The translations under genes and the position numbers were made by a program. The notes below the pieces were generated by a model that saw nothing but the letters and a program-made list of their open reading frames with translations, was not told where the DNA came from and searched no databases. A stretch of 44,532 nucleotides of DNA from Deltaproteobacteria bacterium (GTDB lineage: Bacteria > Myxococcota_A > Polyangia > Polyangiales > Ga0077539): NCBI GenBank assembly GCA_947477565.1, contig CANJUR010000034.1, positions 1 through 44,532 of the forward strand. The letters run 5' to 3'. Positions 1 through 8,561 of the stretch are shown in pieces; position 1 is the first letter of the stretch, and every line of letters begins with the position of its first letter.

Positions 1-402
1 CATGGCGGCGAGGGTGGCGGCGGGGTGGCGGCGGGGTGGCGTGAGCGAAGTCGAACCGAGCACCCGAAGCCGAAGGCCGTGATCGCAGGTGCCGAAGCAC
101 AAACCCGCGGCTCCGAAGGCACCGCAACCGTTGCGAGCGCCGTCCAGGCGACCTTGTGGGCAGTTACAACGGTTGCAGACGCCCACAAGCTCACCCGACG
201 GCGCTCGCAACGGTTGCAGGCGCTCACAAGGTCGCCTGGACGGCGCTCGCAACAGTGGTTGCGCCCTTCCCGGTCCCCTCGGCGGCTTTACAACCATGGT
301 TGTGATCCACTGAGATTCGGAGTCGGCGGTGGCGGCGCAGACTCGACCATGGGTAACACCCGGCGCAGCAGCCGTGACATCACGACATCCCTCTAAAAAA
401 AG
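1..402. other. Non-coding region upstream of eutC
   Basis: No convincing gene is seen here. The frames that stay open give low-complexity Arg/Ala/Gly-rich peptides and do not resemble the C-terminus of EutB, the large ethanolamine ammonia-lyase subunit usually encoded just before eutC. Bases 12-41 are nearly three copies of an 11-bp GGGGTGGCGGC unit. Bases 124-262 hold a REP-like inverted and tandem repeat. Bases 310-323 carry one copy of a dispersed TTCGGAGT motif. An A-rich run lies directly before the eutC start. No clear -35/-10 or -24/-12 promoter was found. Confidence 0.6.
124..262. repeat. REP-like inverted plus tandem repeat
   Basis: The 26 bases at 133-158 are the exact reverse complement of 225-250. 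Pairing extends outward to 124-161 and 222-262, with one AGT insertion in the right arm. A further diverged copy of the right arm lies at 181-217, so 168-250 reads as two tandem units of 41 to 42 bp. The units are marked by CAACGGTTGCAG at one end and GACGGCGCTCG at the other. One inverted and two direct copies suggest an expanded palindromic extragenic element. RNA or single-stranded DNA from this region would form a long stem. Confidence 0.75.
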
Positions 403-1362
403 ATGATTCATCGTCTACCGACGATGTCCGAGCATCCGGCGTGTCCGCTCGACGCCTTCCCCTCCGATGGCGTACCAATCACCGCTGTGAAGCTCGACGA
501 GTCCACGCTGCAATCCATCGTCGAAGCGGTGGTGCGACAGCTCGCGCTGGAGTCCACAGCGGTGCCGCCGCCGTCGCCGTGTGGTGGCGCTGAGGACCAC
601 GCGTGCGCCCCGTCCACGCGCCCCATCCACGCGGTCGAGCGGCCGATCTTCGAGGCGATGCTCCCTCGGCTCGTCGCGCTCACGTCGTCGCAGATCGCCA
701 TGGGGCGCGCGGGCAACCGCCTCCGCACGGACGACTACCTCCGCGCCCGCGAGGGCCAGGCCGACGCCCGCGATGCCGTGCACAGCGAGGTTCCCGACGA
801 CTGGGCCGCCCGCAACGACCTGCTCTCGCTGCACACCCGCTGCCGCGATCGTCGGCAGTACCTGCTCTTCCCCAACGAGGGTCGCGCGCTCGATGACGTG
901 TCACGCGCCGCCGTCGAGGCCCACGCGGGCGCGGCTCCGGACGTGCAGATCATCGTCGGCGACGGGCTCTCCCCCAACGCCATCGTGCAGAACGGCGGGC
1001 CTACCCTCGCGGCGCTGCGCAGTGCCTTCGCCGACGCGGGCTGGCGCACCGGCGTGGGCTTCTTCGTGAAGTACGCGCGCATCGCCGTGGCCGACGAGAT
1101 CGGCGTGCGCACGCGGGCACGGGCGACGGTGATCCTGGTGGGCGAGCGGCCCGGTCTCGGCACCGGGGACTCGCTCTCGGTGTACCTCGCGGTCAACCCC
1201 AGGCTCGCGCAAGACAACGCCGAGAAGAACTGCATCTCCAACGTGCGACCCATCGGCATCACCGCCGCCGAGGCCGCGCGGGACAGCGTGGCGATCTTGA
1301 AGCGGGCGTTCGTCACGGGCCGCGGGGGCGTCTCGCTCGGACTCGGGTGGGGGCGGCAATGA
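403..1362 (+). CDS. eutC: Ethanolamine ammonia-lyase, small subunit
   Basis: EutC is the small subunit of adenosylcobalamin-dependent ethanolamine ammonia-lyase. With EutB it converts ethanolamine to acetaldehyde and ammonia. Family hallmarks in the C-terminal half are VADEIGVRTRA, the GERPGLGTGDSLSVYL block and the NCISNVRPIGI block, which form the cobalamin-binding surface in the family. The product is 319 residues against about 295 in enterobacteria; the excess is in the weakly conserved N-terminus. An ATG at 424 (312 residues) is an alternative start; neither start has a clear Shine-Dalgarno. The stop overlaps the eutL start. No eutB lies directly upstream within the window, so the large subunit must be encoded beyond the left edge or elsewhere. 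Confidence 0.93.
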   Translation: MIHRLPTMSEHPACPLDAFPSDGVPITAVKLDESTLQSIVEAVVRQLALESTAVPPPSPCGGAEDHACAPSTRPIHAVERPIFEAMLPRLVALTSSQIAMGRAGNRLRTDDYLRAREGQADARDAVHSEVPDDWAARNDLLSLHTRCRDRRQYLLFPNEGRALDDVSRAAVEAHAGAAPDVQIIVGDGLSPNAIVQNGGPTLAALRSAFADAGWRTGVGFFVKYARIAVADEIGVRTRARATVILVGERPGLGTGDSLSVYLAVNPRLAQDNAEKNCISNVRPIGITAAEAARDSVAILKRAFVTGRGGVSLGLGWGRQ

Positions 1363-2018
1363 GCGCCCTCGTGCGGCTCCCCGCGACGCTGCTCTCCTGT
1401 CGGGTGTTGCCGCACGCTGATCCGCGTCTCTGCGCGGCGCTGGGGCTCCCCCCGAACGCCGGCGGGCGCTCGCTCGCGCTGCTCACCTGCGACCAGGACG
1501 ACACCCTCTACGCGGCGCTCGACCACGCGACGAAGATGGCCGACGTGGAGGTGATCTACGCGCGGTCGTTTTATGCGGGCAGCCGGCACGCGTCGGGACC
1601 GCTGTCCGGGGAAATTCTCGGGGTGCTTGCGGCGGACGACCCGGAGAGCATCGCGCAGGGCGTCGCGGCGGTGCGCTTCGCGTTGGAGCACCTCTTCGCT
1701 TTTTATGCGGTCGATGCGGCCGGTGTGACGGTGTTTCCGACGGTGATCGGCAGCGTCGGGCGCTACCTCGCCGCGCAGTCCGGCGTCGCTGTCGGGACCC
1801 CTTTCGGCTACCTCGTCGCGCCGCCGGTCGAGGCCGTGGTGGGCGTCGATGCCGCGCTCAAGGCCGCCGACGTCGCGCTGGTGAAGTTCTTCGGACCGCC
1901 GACGGAGACCAACTTCGCAGGCGTCTGGGTGACCGGCGCGCTCGATGCCGTCGAGGCCGCGGCGCGAGCCTTCCAGGACGCCGTGATCGACGTCGCAATG
2001 CGACCGACCGGGCGCTGA
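1359..2018 (+). CDS. eutL: Bacterial microcompartment shell protein EutL (BMC-T)
   Basis: This 219-residue protein matches the family length of EutL, a trimer-forming shell protein with two fused BMC domains and a gated central pore. Shared blocks include the early DDTLYAALDHATKMADVEV segment, YARSFYAGSRHASGP, the YLVAPPVEA segment with GVDAALKAADV, and PPTETNFAGVWVTG near the end. The ATG at 1359 overlaps the eutC stop as ATGA, implying translational coupling. A farther in-frame start at 1347 is less likely. In enterobacteria EutL works with EutM, EutN, EutK and EutS; none of those is visible here. Confidence 0.92.
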   Translation: MSALVRLPATLLSCRVLPHADPRLCAALGLPPNAGGRSLALLTCDQDDTLYAALDHATKMADVEVIYARSFYAGSRHASGPLSGEILGVLAADDPESIAQGVAAVRFALEHLFAFYAVDAAGVTVFPTVIGSVGRYLAAQSGVAVGTPFGYLVAPPVEAVVGVDAALKAADVALVKFFGPPTETNFAGVWVTGALDAVEAAARAFQDAVIDVAMRPTGR

Positions 2019-2023
2019 AACCG

Positions 2024-3331
2024 ATGGAGACCCCGGCGCTCCGGCGCGTGCTGCGCCCGGTGCACCTGTGGGCCATCGCCGTCGGTCTGGTCATCTCCGG
2101 CGACTACTTCGGCTGGAACTACGGCCTCGCCCACGGCGGCCCCGTCGGCATGGGCATCGCCACCCTTGCGGTCACCGTCCTCTACGTCTGCTTCATCTTC
2201 TCGTACACCGAACTCTCGACGGCCATTCCGCACGCCGGCGGGCCGTTTGCGTTTGCGCAGCGCGCCTTCGGCCCGTGGGGCGCCTACTTCGCGGGCGCGG
2301 CCACCCTGCTGGAGTTTCTCTTCGCTCCGCCGGCCATCGCGCGCGCCATCGGTTCGTACGTGCACTTCCGCTTCCCGGCACTGCCTCTCGACGTCGTCGC
2401 GGTGGGCGCGTTCGTGGTCTTCGGCACCATCAACGCGGTGGGCGTCTCCATCGCGGCCACCTTCGAACTCATCGTGACGGTGCTCGCCACCTTCGAGCTT
2501 GCGCTCTTCTTTGGCCTCACGGCTCCGCACGTCGAGACCGCGCGGCTCTTCGCCCACCCGCTGCTCCCACACGGCGTCCGCGGAGTCTTCACGGCGCTCC
2601 CCTTCGCGATCTGGTTCTACCTGGGCCTGGAGGGCGTCGCGATGAGCGCCGAGGAGGTGGTGAACCCGTCGCGCACCATCCCCCGGGCCTACCTCGCGGG
2701 CATCGCCACGCTGGTCACGCTCGCCCTCGGCACGCTCATCTGCACCGCTGGGGTGCTGCCGTGGCCCGAGCTCGTTCGCGATGATTCCCCACTGCCCCAC
2801 GTGCTCGCGCGGGTGCTGTCGCCGGGGCACCCGATGACCCACTTGATGGTCTACCTCGGGCTCCTTGGGCTGATCGCCTCCTTCCACGGCATCGTCATGG
2901 GGTGCTCGCGGCAGGTGTTCGCGCTGGCCCGCGAGGGACTCCTCCCGCGCAGCCTCGCGGCGCTGCACCCGCGGCTCAACACACCCGTGCGGGCCATCGG
3001 TTTGTCCGCGCTCGTGGGCGCCGTGGCGACGCTCTCCGGCCGCACGGACGCGCTCATCACCCTGTCCGTGCTCGGCGCGCTCGGGGTCTACGTCGTGAGC
3101 ATGGCCGCGGTGATCAAACTGCGACGCAGTGAGCCCGGACTCGAGCGGCCGTTTCGCGCGCCGCTGCACCCGTGGCTGCCTGCGATGGCCATCGCGCTCT
3201 CGATGGTGGCGTTCGTGAGCGTGGGCGTCGGGTCGCCCGCGGTGGTGGGATCGTTTCTCGCCGTGCTTGCGCTCGGGGCGGTGGTGTTTCGGGCCACCCG
3301 GTCGGCGAATTCACCCGACGCACGTTCTTGA
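2024..3331 (+). CDS. eat: Ethanolamine permease, APC superfamily
   Basis: This is a 435-residue polytopic membrane protein with about 12 hydrophobic segments. It belongs to the amino acid-polyamine-organocation superfamily and best fits the ethanolamine permease group. Supporting motifs are the N-terminal ISGDYFGWNYGLAHGG, the FSYTELSTAIPHAGGPFAFA stretch in helices 2-3, and GLEGVAMSAEEVVNPSRTIP in the cytoplasmic loop. It starts 5 bp after eutL, so eutC, eutL and this gene form one transcript. It would import ethanolamine for the lyase. Substrate is assigned from family motifs plus context, so another amine cannot be fully excluded. Confidence 0.88.
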   Translation: METPALRRVLRPVHLWAIAVGLVISGDYFGWNYGLAHGGPVGMGIATLAVTVLYVCFIFSYTELSTAIPHAGGPFAFAQRAFGPWGAYFAGAATLLEFLFAPPAIARAIGSYVHFRFPALPLDVVAVGAFVVFGTINAVGVSIAATFELIVTVLATFELALFFGLTAPHVETARLFAHPLLPHGVRGVFTALPFAIWFYLGLEGVAMSAEEVVNPSRTIPRAYLAGIATLVTLALGTLICTAGVLPWPELVRDDSPLPHVLARVLSPGHPMTHLMVYLGLLGLIASFHGIVMGCSRQVFALAREGLLPRSLAALHPRLNTPVRAIGLSALVGAVATLSGRTDALITLSVLGALGVYVVSMAAVIKLRRSEPGLERPFRAPLHPWLPAMAIALSMVAFVSVGVGSPAVVGSFLAVLALGAVVFRATRSANSPDARS

Positions 3332-3371
3332 TCGTCGCGGTACGTCCCGCAGTCCGGCGCTGCGGATGCGC

Positions 3372-4772
3372 TCAGCCCTCGTCGGCCTCCGTGGGTTCTT
3401 CGCGCTCGCCGAGCCAGCGGTAGAGCGTGCGCCGATCGATGCCCAACAGCCGCGCGGTCTTCTTCTTGTTGCCGCCGTTCTTGATCAGAACCCGGCGTGC
3501 GAAGGCCACTTCGAGTTCGCTCACGGTCATCGCTCGCGTGGCGGCCTCGTCGAGGAAATCGTGCTCCCGCGGGCGGCGCAGCGACGGCGGCAGGTCTTCC
3601 AACGTGATCTCGGAGCCCGCGCAGACGTTCACCGCGCGCTCGATGGCGCTCTGTAGTTCGCGCACGTTGCCGGGCCAGCCGTACCCCGCGAGGAGCTGCG
3701 CGGCGGGCCCGGAGAAGCCCGCGATGTGCCGTCCGAGGCGCGCGTTGGCGGCCTCGACGAAGTGCTCCGCCAGCGGAAGGATGTCGTCCGCGCGGTCGGC
3801 CAGCGGCGGGATCACCATGTCCAGCACGCTCAGACGGTAATAGAGGTCGTCGCGGAAGGTGCGCGCGGCCATCGCCTGGCGCAGGTCGTGTTGCGTCGCG
3901 GCGATGATGCGTACGTCCACGGGCACGCCGCGCGCGGCACCGCCGGGCCGCACCTCGCGGTCCTGCATCGCCCGCAGCAGCTTCACCTGGAGCGGCATCG
4001 GCAGGTCGGTGATCTCGTCGATGAGAAGCGTGCCTCCGTCGGCCTCCCGCAGCAGCCCGGGTCGCCCGGTGGGCGGGCCTTCGGGGCGGCTCTTCACCCA
4101 CCCGAAGATCTCTCCTTCCAGCACCGCGTCAGGGATCGCCCCGCAGTTCATCACCACGAAGGGTCGCGCGCGCCGTCGCGAGGCCTGGTGAATCGCCCGC
4201 GCCATCACCTCCTTGCCCGCTCCGCTCGGGCCCTGCAGGAGCACGGCGCTCGGGCTGTCCGCCACCCGTCGTGCGAGGCCGATCAGGTCGCGCATCACGG
4301 CGCTGCGGGCCACCATCGTGTCGAATCCGTAGCGGTCATCGGCCTCGCCGCGCAGGCGCTCGATCTCTGCGCGCATGGCGTACGCGCGCAGGGATTTGTC
4401 CACGGCGAGCAGCAGCGCCGACGGCTCGAACGGCTTTGGGATGTAGTCCGCCGCACCCATTCGCATCGCCTGTACGGCCGTCTCCAGCGAGCCGAAGGCG
4501 GTGATGGCAAGTACGGCGATGCGCGGATCGAAGCGCCTTAGCCACGCGATGAGGTCGAGGCCCGACTCGCCTGGCATACGCAGGTCGGTAACCACCACGT
4601 CGTAGGCGGTGGCCTCGATTCGCCGCCGTGCGACCTCGGCGCTCGGGACCGCGTCGGCTTCGTGTCCGGCGTCGGAGAGCACTTCGACGATGAAGCGCGC
4701 GAGGCCCTCGTCGTCGTCCACCACGAGCACGCGCCCTGTTCCCGCGTCGGGTCTGCCACCCGTCGGCGTCAC
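3372..4772 (-). CDS. NtrC-family response regulator with degenerate GAFTGA loop
   Basis: The 466 residues divide into receiver, AAA+ and Fis-type HTH domains. Receiver residues are D20/D21, phospho-acceptor D63 in TDLRMP, T91 and K113. The AAA+ module has a Walker A at 181-188 (GPSGAGKE), Walker B GGTLLIDEI near 246-254, an FRDDLYYRLSV arginine-finger region and GWPGNVREL. The C-terminal helix-turn-helix is NKKKTARLLGIDRRTLYRWL. At residues 228-233, where the sigma54-contacting GAFTGA should follow EIFGWVK, the sequence is SRPEGP with no length change. It starts with GTG in a GTGA overlap with the kinase gene, which precedes it. It converges on the ethanolamine permease gene and may or may not control eut. 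Confidence 0.92.
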   Translation of the reverse strand: MTPTGGRPDAGTGRVLVVDDDEGLARFIVEVLSDAGHEADAVPSAEVARRRIEATAYDVVVTDLRMPGESGLDLIAWLRRFDPRIAVLAITAFGSLETAVQAMRMGAADYIPKPFEPSALLLAVDKSLRAYAMRAEIERLRGEADDRYGFDTMVARSAVMRDLIGLARRVADSPSAVLLQGPSGAGKEVMARAIHQASRRRARPFVVMNCGAIPDAVLEGEIFGWVKSRPEGPPTGRPGLLREADGGTLLIDEITDLPMPLQVKLLRAMQDREVRPGGAARGVPVDVRIIAATQHDLRQAMAARTFRDDLYYRLSVLDMVIPPLADRADDILPLAEHFVEAANARLGRHIAGFSGPAAQLLAGYGWPGNVRELQSAIERAVNVCAGSEITLEDLPPSLRRPREHDFLDEAATRAMTVSELEVAFARRVLIKNGGNKKKTARLLGIDRRTLYRWLGEREEPTEADEG

Positions 4773-6268
4773 GTCGGACTCCCGCGTCGGGTCGGCGGGA
4801 GTCGCACCACGAAGCGCGCGCCGCCGAGGGGGCTGCCCTCGACGCGGATGGTTCCGCCGTGGCGTCGCACCATCTCATCGCTGATCGAGAGCCCGAGCCC
4901 GGTGCCCTCCGTCGCCTTTGTCGTGAAAAAGGCCTCGAACACCATTGACTGCATCTCTTCGGGCACGCCCGGACCCGCGTCGTCGACGATAAATTCCGCC
5001 ATGCTCTGCTCGTCCGAGACGGCCTCCCGCACCTGCACCTGAATGGCGCCTCCTGCGGGCTGCGCCTGAATGGCGTTGATCATCACGTTGAGCATCACTT
5101 GCTCCAGTTCTGGCCGCGAACCCTCGACGAAAACGTCGTCCGCAGCGTCCACCCTCATGCGTACTCCCTGGGCTTCACACTCGGCCTCCAGAAACCTCGC
5201 CGTCGCACCTGCCAGATCGCCCAGGTCGATGGTTTCCGTGCGCCCCCGCACCCTGCGTGCGTGCGTGAGCAGCGACTCGATCACCAGGGAGATCTGCACG
5301 GCACCGGCCTCGATTTCGCGAAGGTGGCGCTCGACCCGCGGATCGTGCACGCCCTGCTGTAGCGCGTAGCGGGCGCGGCCCAGAACCACGTTGAGGGGCG
5401 ATCCCACCTGGTGCGCGACGGTGGCGGAGAGTTGTCCGATGAGCGCGAGCCGTTGCGCGTGCTGAAGGCGACGCTCGAGCGAGCGAGCGGCTTCGTGTTG
5501 GGCGTCGAGGTCGCTGCGGGTGGCGCGCAGCGAGCGGAGCATGTGGTCGAAGGCCATCGCGAGGCGGCCCACTTCGTCGCGGCGTCCGACGTCCACGACC
5601 TCGTTGAGGGACCCTTCGGCGACACGCTCGGCATGTTTTGCGAGCACCCCGATCGGTCGAATCACCGCGCGGCGCAGCCCGATCAGCATGAGGGCCGTGA
5701 GGATGATTCCGAGCGCGAGTCCGAGGAGGGTGATGTCCCGGGTAAACAGTGCCAGCCGATCATCGAGCGATCGGAGGTCGCGCACGAGCACGGCCACCCC
5801 GCGCAGCGGACCATCGGGGTCGGGCCGGAGCGCCACGACGCACGCGAGTTGATCGCCGTCGTCGGGGGTCGCGATGATTCGCGTGAATGGCACTGGGGCG
5901 CTGAGTGCCTGCCTCGCCAGCGGGGCGACGAGCGGTGCCAGAGACGCGACGGAGCGCGAGCGGTGCATCAGCAGTCCGCGGGCGTCGTACACGAGCAGTC
6001 CGCGCAGCTGTTCGGCCCCGGAGAGGCCGTCGGTCAGCTCGCCGAGTTGGTCGATGCGCCGGTCGCGCAGCACCGGGTTGATCGCCACCGCGACCAGGCG
6101 GCCGAGGTTGAGCAGATTGCGCTCGGCGCCGACGTGCAGCTCCGTGCGTCGCATCTCCAACCTGATCCACCCGTGCAGGGTCAGCAGTACGACGATCGGC
6201 ACCAGCAGGAGTAGCGCGACCTGGGCGGTAAGCGACCGGGACGGTCGGAGAGAGCGGAGGGAATACAC
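4769..6268 (-). CDS. Membrane sensor histidine kinase (NtrB/ZraS-like)
   Basis: With a GTG start at 6268 the product is 499 residues. TM1 is about 16-34 and TM2 about 179-198, flanking a roughly 145-residue extracytoplasmic sensor. A HAMP segment follows, then the dimerisation region with phospho-acceptor H286 in ATVAHQVGSPLN. The ATPase domain shows N box LNVMINAIQA, G1 DDAGPGVPEE, F box FEAFFTTK and G2 GTGLGLS. It is the cognate partner of the regulator encoded immediately downstream with a 4-bp overlap. The frame stays open farther upstream; GTG at 6361 is possible but would overlap the divergent gene. The ligand is unknown. Confidence 0.9.
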   Translation of the reverse strand: MYSLRSLRPSRSLTAQVALLLLVPIVVLLTLHGWIRLEMRRTELHVGAERNLLNLGRLVAVAINPVLRDRRIDQLGELTDGLSGAEQLRGLLVYDARGLLMHRSRSVASLAPLVAPLARQALSAPVPFTRIIATPDDGDQLACVVALRPDPDGPLRGVAVLVRDLRSLDDRLALFTRDITLLGLALGIILTALMLIGLRRAVIRPIGVLAKHAERVAEGSLNEVVDVGRRDEVGRLAMAFDHMLRSLRATRSDLDAQHEAARSLERRLQHAQRLALIGQLSATVAHQVGSPLNVVLGRARYALQQGVHDPRVERHLREIEAGAVQISLVIESLLTHARRVRGRTETIDLGDLAGATARFLEAECEAQGVRMRVDAADDVFVEGSRPELEQVMLNVMINAIQAQPAGGAIQVQVREAVSDEQSMAEFIVDDAGPGVPEEMQSMVFEAFFTTKATEGTGLGLSISDEMVRRHGGTIRVEGSPLGGARFVVRLPPTRRGSPT

Positions 6269-6343
6269 GGCGCGCCGGGACGGTACAGCGAGCGAGCGGA
6301 TGGTGCCTGCGACGGGCGTTGGGCTACGGTGACGGTCTCCGTC

Positions 6344-6871
6344 ATGACGCTCGCCGCTCACGCTCCCTCGCTCGCGCGAAAGTACCGCGCATTGCTCGCG
6401 CTTCGCTGCGCCTACGACAGCGACCGGGCGGTGGCCGACCCGACGCAGCTGCGTGCGCTCGCGGCGGAGTTTCCCGGCGCGCTGCGCGAACTCGACTCCC
6501 TGGGCGTAGCGGAGATGGGGACGCGCGCGGAGGCGCTCGAGGCGGTGGCCGTGGGCGGTCCCGTCGCTCCGTGGATGACTGCCATGGCGGGCTACCACGC
6601 GCTGATGCGCGCCGCCCTGGGTGTGAAGCGCGCGGGCAGCGACCCGAACGCGGTGCGGGCGGCGTTGGATGCCTTGCACGGGAGCACTGGTATTACCCTG
6701 GATGCTAAAGATCTGGCGGCCATCGCTCGGCCCCCGCGGGGTCGGCTTGGGGTGTTTGTGTTTGCGCGGCTCGGGGAGGCGCTCGGGCGGCCACCGGAGG
6801 AGCTGTGGCAGGAGATGTTTCCCACGGGTCGAGCCGACCGGTTTGCGCCACGGGCGGAGGTCTCGGCGTGA
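6344..6871 (+). CDS. Hypothetical helical protein
   Basis: This 175-residue Ala/Leu-rich protein is predicted mostly helical, with no signal peptide or membrane segment. I do not recognise a family. It contains the patches AGYHALMRAALGVKR and RPPEELWQEMF. It is divergent from the histidine kinase gene, with about 75 bp between the likely starts, and its TGA overlaps the GTG of the next gene. The pair is therefore probably co-translated. A GTG five codons upstream, at 6329, is an alternative start. Confidence 0.7.
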   Translation: MTLAAHAPSLARKYRALLALRCAYDSDRAVADPTQLRALAAEFPGALRELDSLGVAEMGTRAEALEAVAVGGPVAPWMTAMAGYHALMRAALGVKRAGSDPNAVRAALDALHGSTGITLDAKDLAAIARPPRGRLGVFVFARLGEALGRPPEELWQEMFPTGRADRFAPRAEVSA

Positions 6872-7896
6872 GCGGGACGTTGGATTTCAGTGACGTTTCG
6901 GGCGATTCGACGGCTCTCGGCGCGCTTCCGGCGGAGCGCAATGCCCGGCTTTTCATGCGTTGGAGTTACGGTCCGAATCCCCTCGCGGCGGGTGCGGCGC
7001 TGATGCGGCGCGGCGACCTTCGGGCGATGCCCGGGGTGCTCGGGGCGGCGGTCTTCCTGGCGCCGGAAGACGTCGGCGCGCTGCGCCTTGCGGGGGCGTC
7101 GGGTACGGACGCTCTGGCGGCGGTGGCGCTCTGCGCGTGGGCCTCGACGAACGTGCGCGTCGCGGCGGCGGATGCTCTGGCTGGAGCTACGGTGACGCCC
7201 GCGGGGTACGCGGCGTTGGCCGAGCTTGTGGCGGGGCCGAAGGTCCCTGTGCGGGCGGCGGCAGAGAGGGCTCTGGCGGATGTTGCGCCGCAGTCCCGGG
7301 GGGCCACGCGCGACCGTGGCGAGCAGTGGCGCCTGTACGCCGCGCAGGTTCGGGACGGGAGGCGCAACCCGCTGCAGCGGCAGGAACTTCAGCGGGCCAT
7401 CGCAGCGGCGGACGTGCACCCGGTGATGGGTCTTCTGGTCGGCGACGACGGAACCTTCCTTGCGGGTCTCCTTCCGCCCATCGACGACGCCGCGCGGGCG
7501 CCGCTGCTGCCGTTTCTGCTCGCGACTGCGCGCACGGACAAGGAGGCTTTACGGACTAAGGTATTCGGGGTGTTCCAGCGGCGGTGGCGGGAGGTGGCCG
7601 CGGGGGCTCTGTCGGCGGTTGCGCGCACGCCGATGAAGGCGCGCGAGGCGGGCGTCGGTGCGATGGCGGCTCGGGCGCTCGGTGCGATGGGCGCGACCGA
7701 GGCGCTCGTCGCGACGGCGGCGTACGGCGTGGCGGCGGCGCGGGTGGCGGCGCTTGCCGACCTGGCGAAGCTCGCCGAGCGGCTGTCGGAGGTGGATGGT
7801 CCAGAGCTTCAAGCGGCGCTCGCGCTCGCGTCGGGGGACGCGGACGGGGCGGTTCAGCGGGGAGTGGCGGCGGTGCGGGCGATGTTGGGAGCGTGA
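6868..7896 (+). CDS. Hypothetical HEAT-like helical protein
   Basis: This 342-residue protein starts with GTG in a GTGA overlap with the preceding gene. It has no signal peptide. The middle and C-terminal parts show repeated amphipathic helix pairs such as NVRVAAADALAGA, VPVRAAAERALADVAP and VGAMAARALGAMGATEAL, the spacing expected of HEAT or Armadillo-like repeats. Such scaffolds normally bind other proteins, but no partner is evident. It converges on nuoI, with 16 bp between stops. The function is unknown. Confidence 0.72.
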   Translation: MSGTLDFSDVSGDSTALGALPAERNARLFMRWSYGPNPLAAGAALMRRGDLRAMPGVLGAAVFLAPEDVGALRLAGASGTDALAAVALCAWASTNVRVAAADALAGATVTPAGYAALAELVAGPKVPVRAAAERALADVAPQSRGATRDRGEQWRLYAAQVRDGRRNPLQRQELQRAIAAADVHPVMGLLVGDDGTFLAGLLPPIDDAARAPLLPFLLATARTDKEALRTKVFGVFQRRWREVAAGALSAVARTPMKAREAGVGAMAARALGAMGATEALVATAAYGVAAARVAALADLAKLAERLSEVDGPELQAALALASGDADGAVQRGVAAVRAMLGA

Positions 7897-7912
7897 CGGC
7901 GGACGGGCGGAG

Positions 7913-8542
7913 TCAGTGCCCGCCGTGGAGGCGATCGATGCCGGGGTGGCCCGCGTCGCCCGGCTCGTGGCGCGTGTTCTCGGAGTTCTGCGTGCCGTGC
8001 TGCGACACGATGCTCATCAGCTTGTCCTTGTCGTAGACGAAGTCTGACTTCACTTCGAAGGCGGTCACGTGGACGCCGGTGTCCATGCGAATCGCGTCGC
8101 AGGGGCACGCCTCGACGCAAAACCCGCAGAAGATGCAGCGCAGTTCATCGATGACGAACTCCACTGGGTAGCGCTCGTACCCGCGGCGCGCATCGCCCTC
8201 GGGATACTCACCGGGCTTGATGTAGATGCACTGCGCCGGGCAGGCGGTGGAGCAGCACAGGCACGCCACGCAGCGGGGCGAGCCATCGTCGCGGTGCGTG
8301 AGCCGGTGCACGCCGCGCCAGCGCTCTGCGTAGGGGCGCTTCTGCTCGGGGTAGGAGATCGTGGCGATGCCCTCCGCGAGTGGGTTCTTCACGGCGTCGG
8401 GGACGTTGCCGGAGACCATCTGGGCGGTCCCCTGGAAGAAGTGCTTGAGGGTCACTCCGAGGCCCTTCATCACCTCGACCACGTAGGACTGGTCGGAGAT
8501 GGTGCGGGACGGCTTCTTGAGCACCTTGGTTTTGCCGGGCAT
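7913..8542 (-). CDS. nuoI: NADH-quinone oxidoreductase subunit I
   Basis: NuoI carries the two tetranuclear clusters N6a and N6b in the peripheral arm of complex I and passes electrons toward N2. The 209 residues show both ferredoxin motifs: C91, C94, C97, C101-P, and C136, C139, C142, C146-P. The C-terminal tail after about residue 180 is polar and rich in His and Gly, longer than needed for the fold. It is the last nuo gene of this cluster, 19 bp after nuoH. On its 3' side lies a convergent unrelated gene, so nuoJ does not follow as in the usual operon. Confidence 0.96.
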   Translation of the reverse strand: MPGKTKVLKKPSRTISDQSYVVEVMKGLGVTLKHFFQGTAQMVSGNVPDAVKNPLAEGIATISYPEQKRPYAERWRGVHRLTHRDDGSPRCVACLCCSTACPAQCIYIKPGEYPEGDARRGYERYPVEFVIDELRCIFCGFCVEACPCDAIRMDTGVHVTAFEVKSDFVYDKDKLMSIVSQHGTQNSENTRHEPGDAGHPGIDRLHGGH

Positions 8543-8561
8543 CTGTCGTGTCTCCGCTCGA

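Noticed and set aside
25..396. Open frame of 123 codons at the left edge
   Set aside because: It runs through the repeat element, has low-complexity composition and does not match EutB or any family.
1808..3169. Minus-strand frame opposite eutL and the permease gene
   Set aside because: Shadow frame; both plus-strand genes are clearly conserved.
4080..4120. Frameshift hiding a GAFTGA motif in the regulator gene
   Set aside because: The flanking frame is uninterrupted, the segment length equals that of the family, and no frame encodes GAFTGA.
6344..6679. N-terminal extension of the histidine kinase up to 6679
   Set aside because: The extension is Arg/His-rich, lies opposite the 6344 gene and precedes the natural first transmembrane helix.
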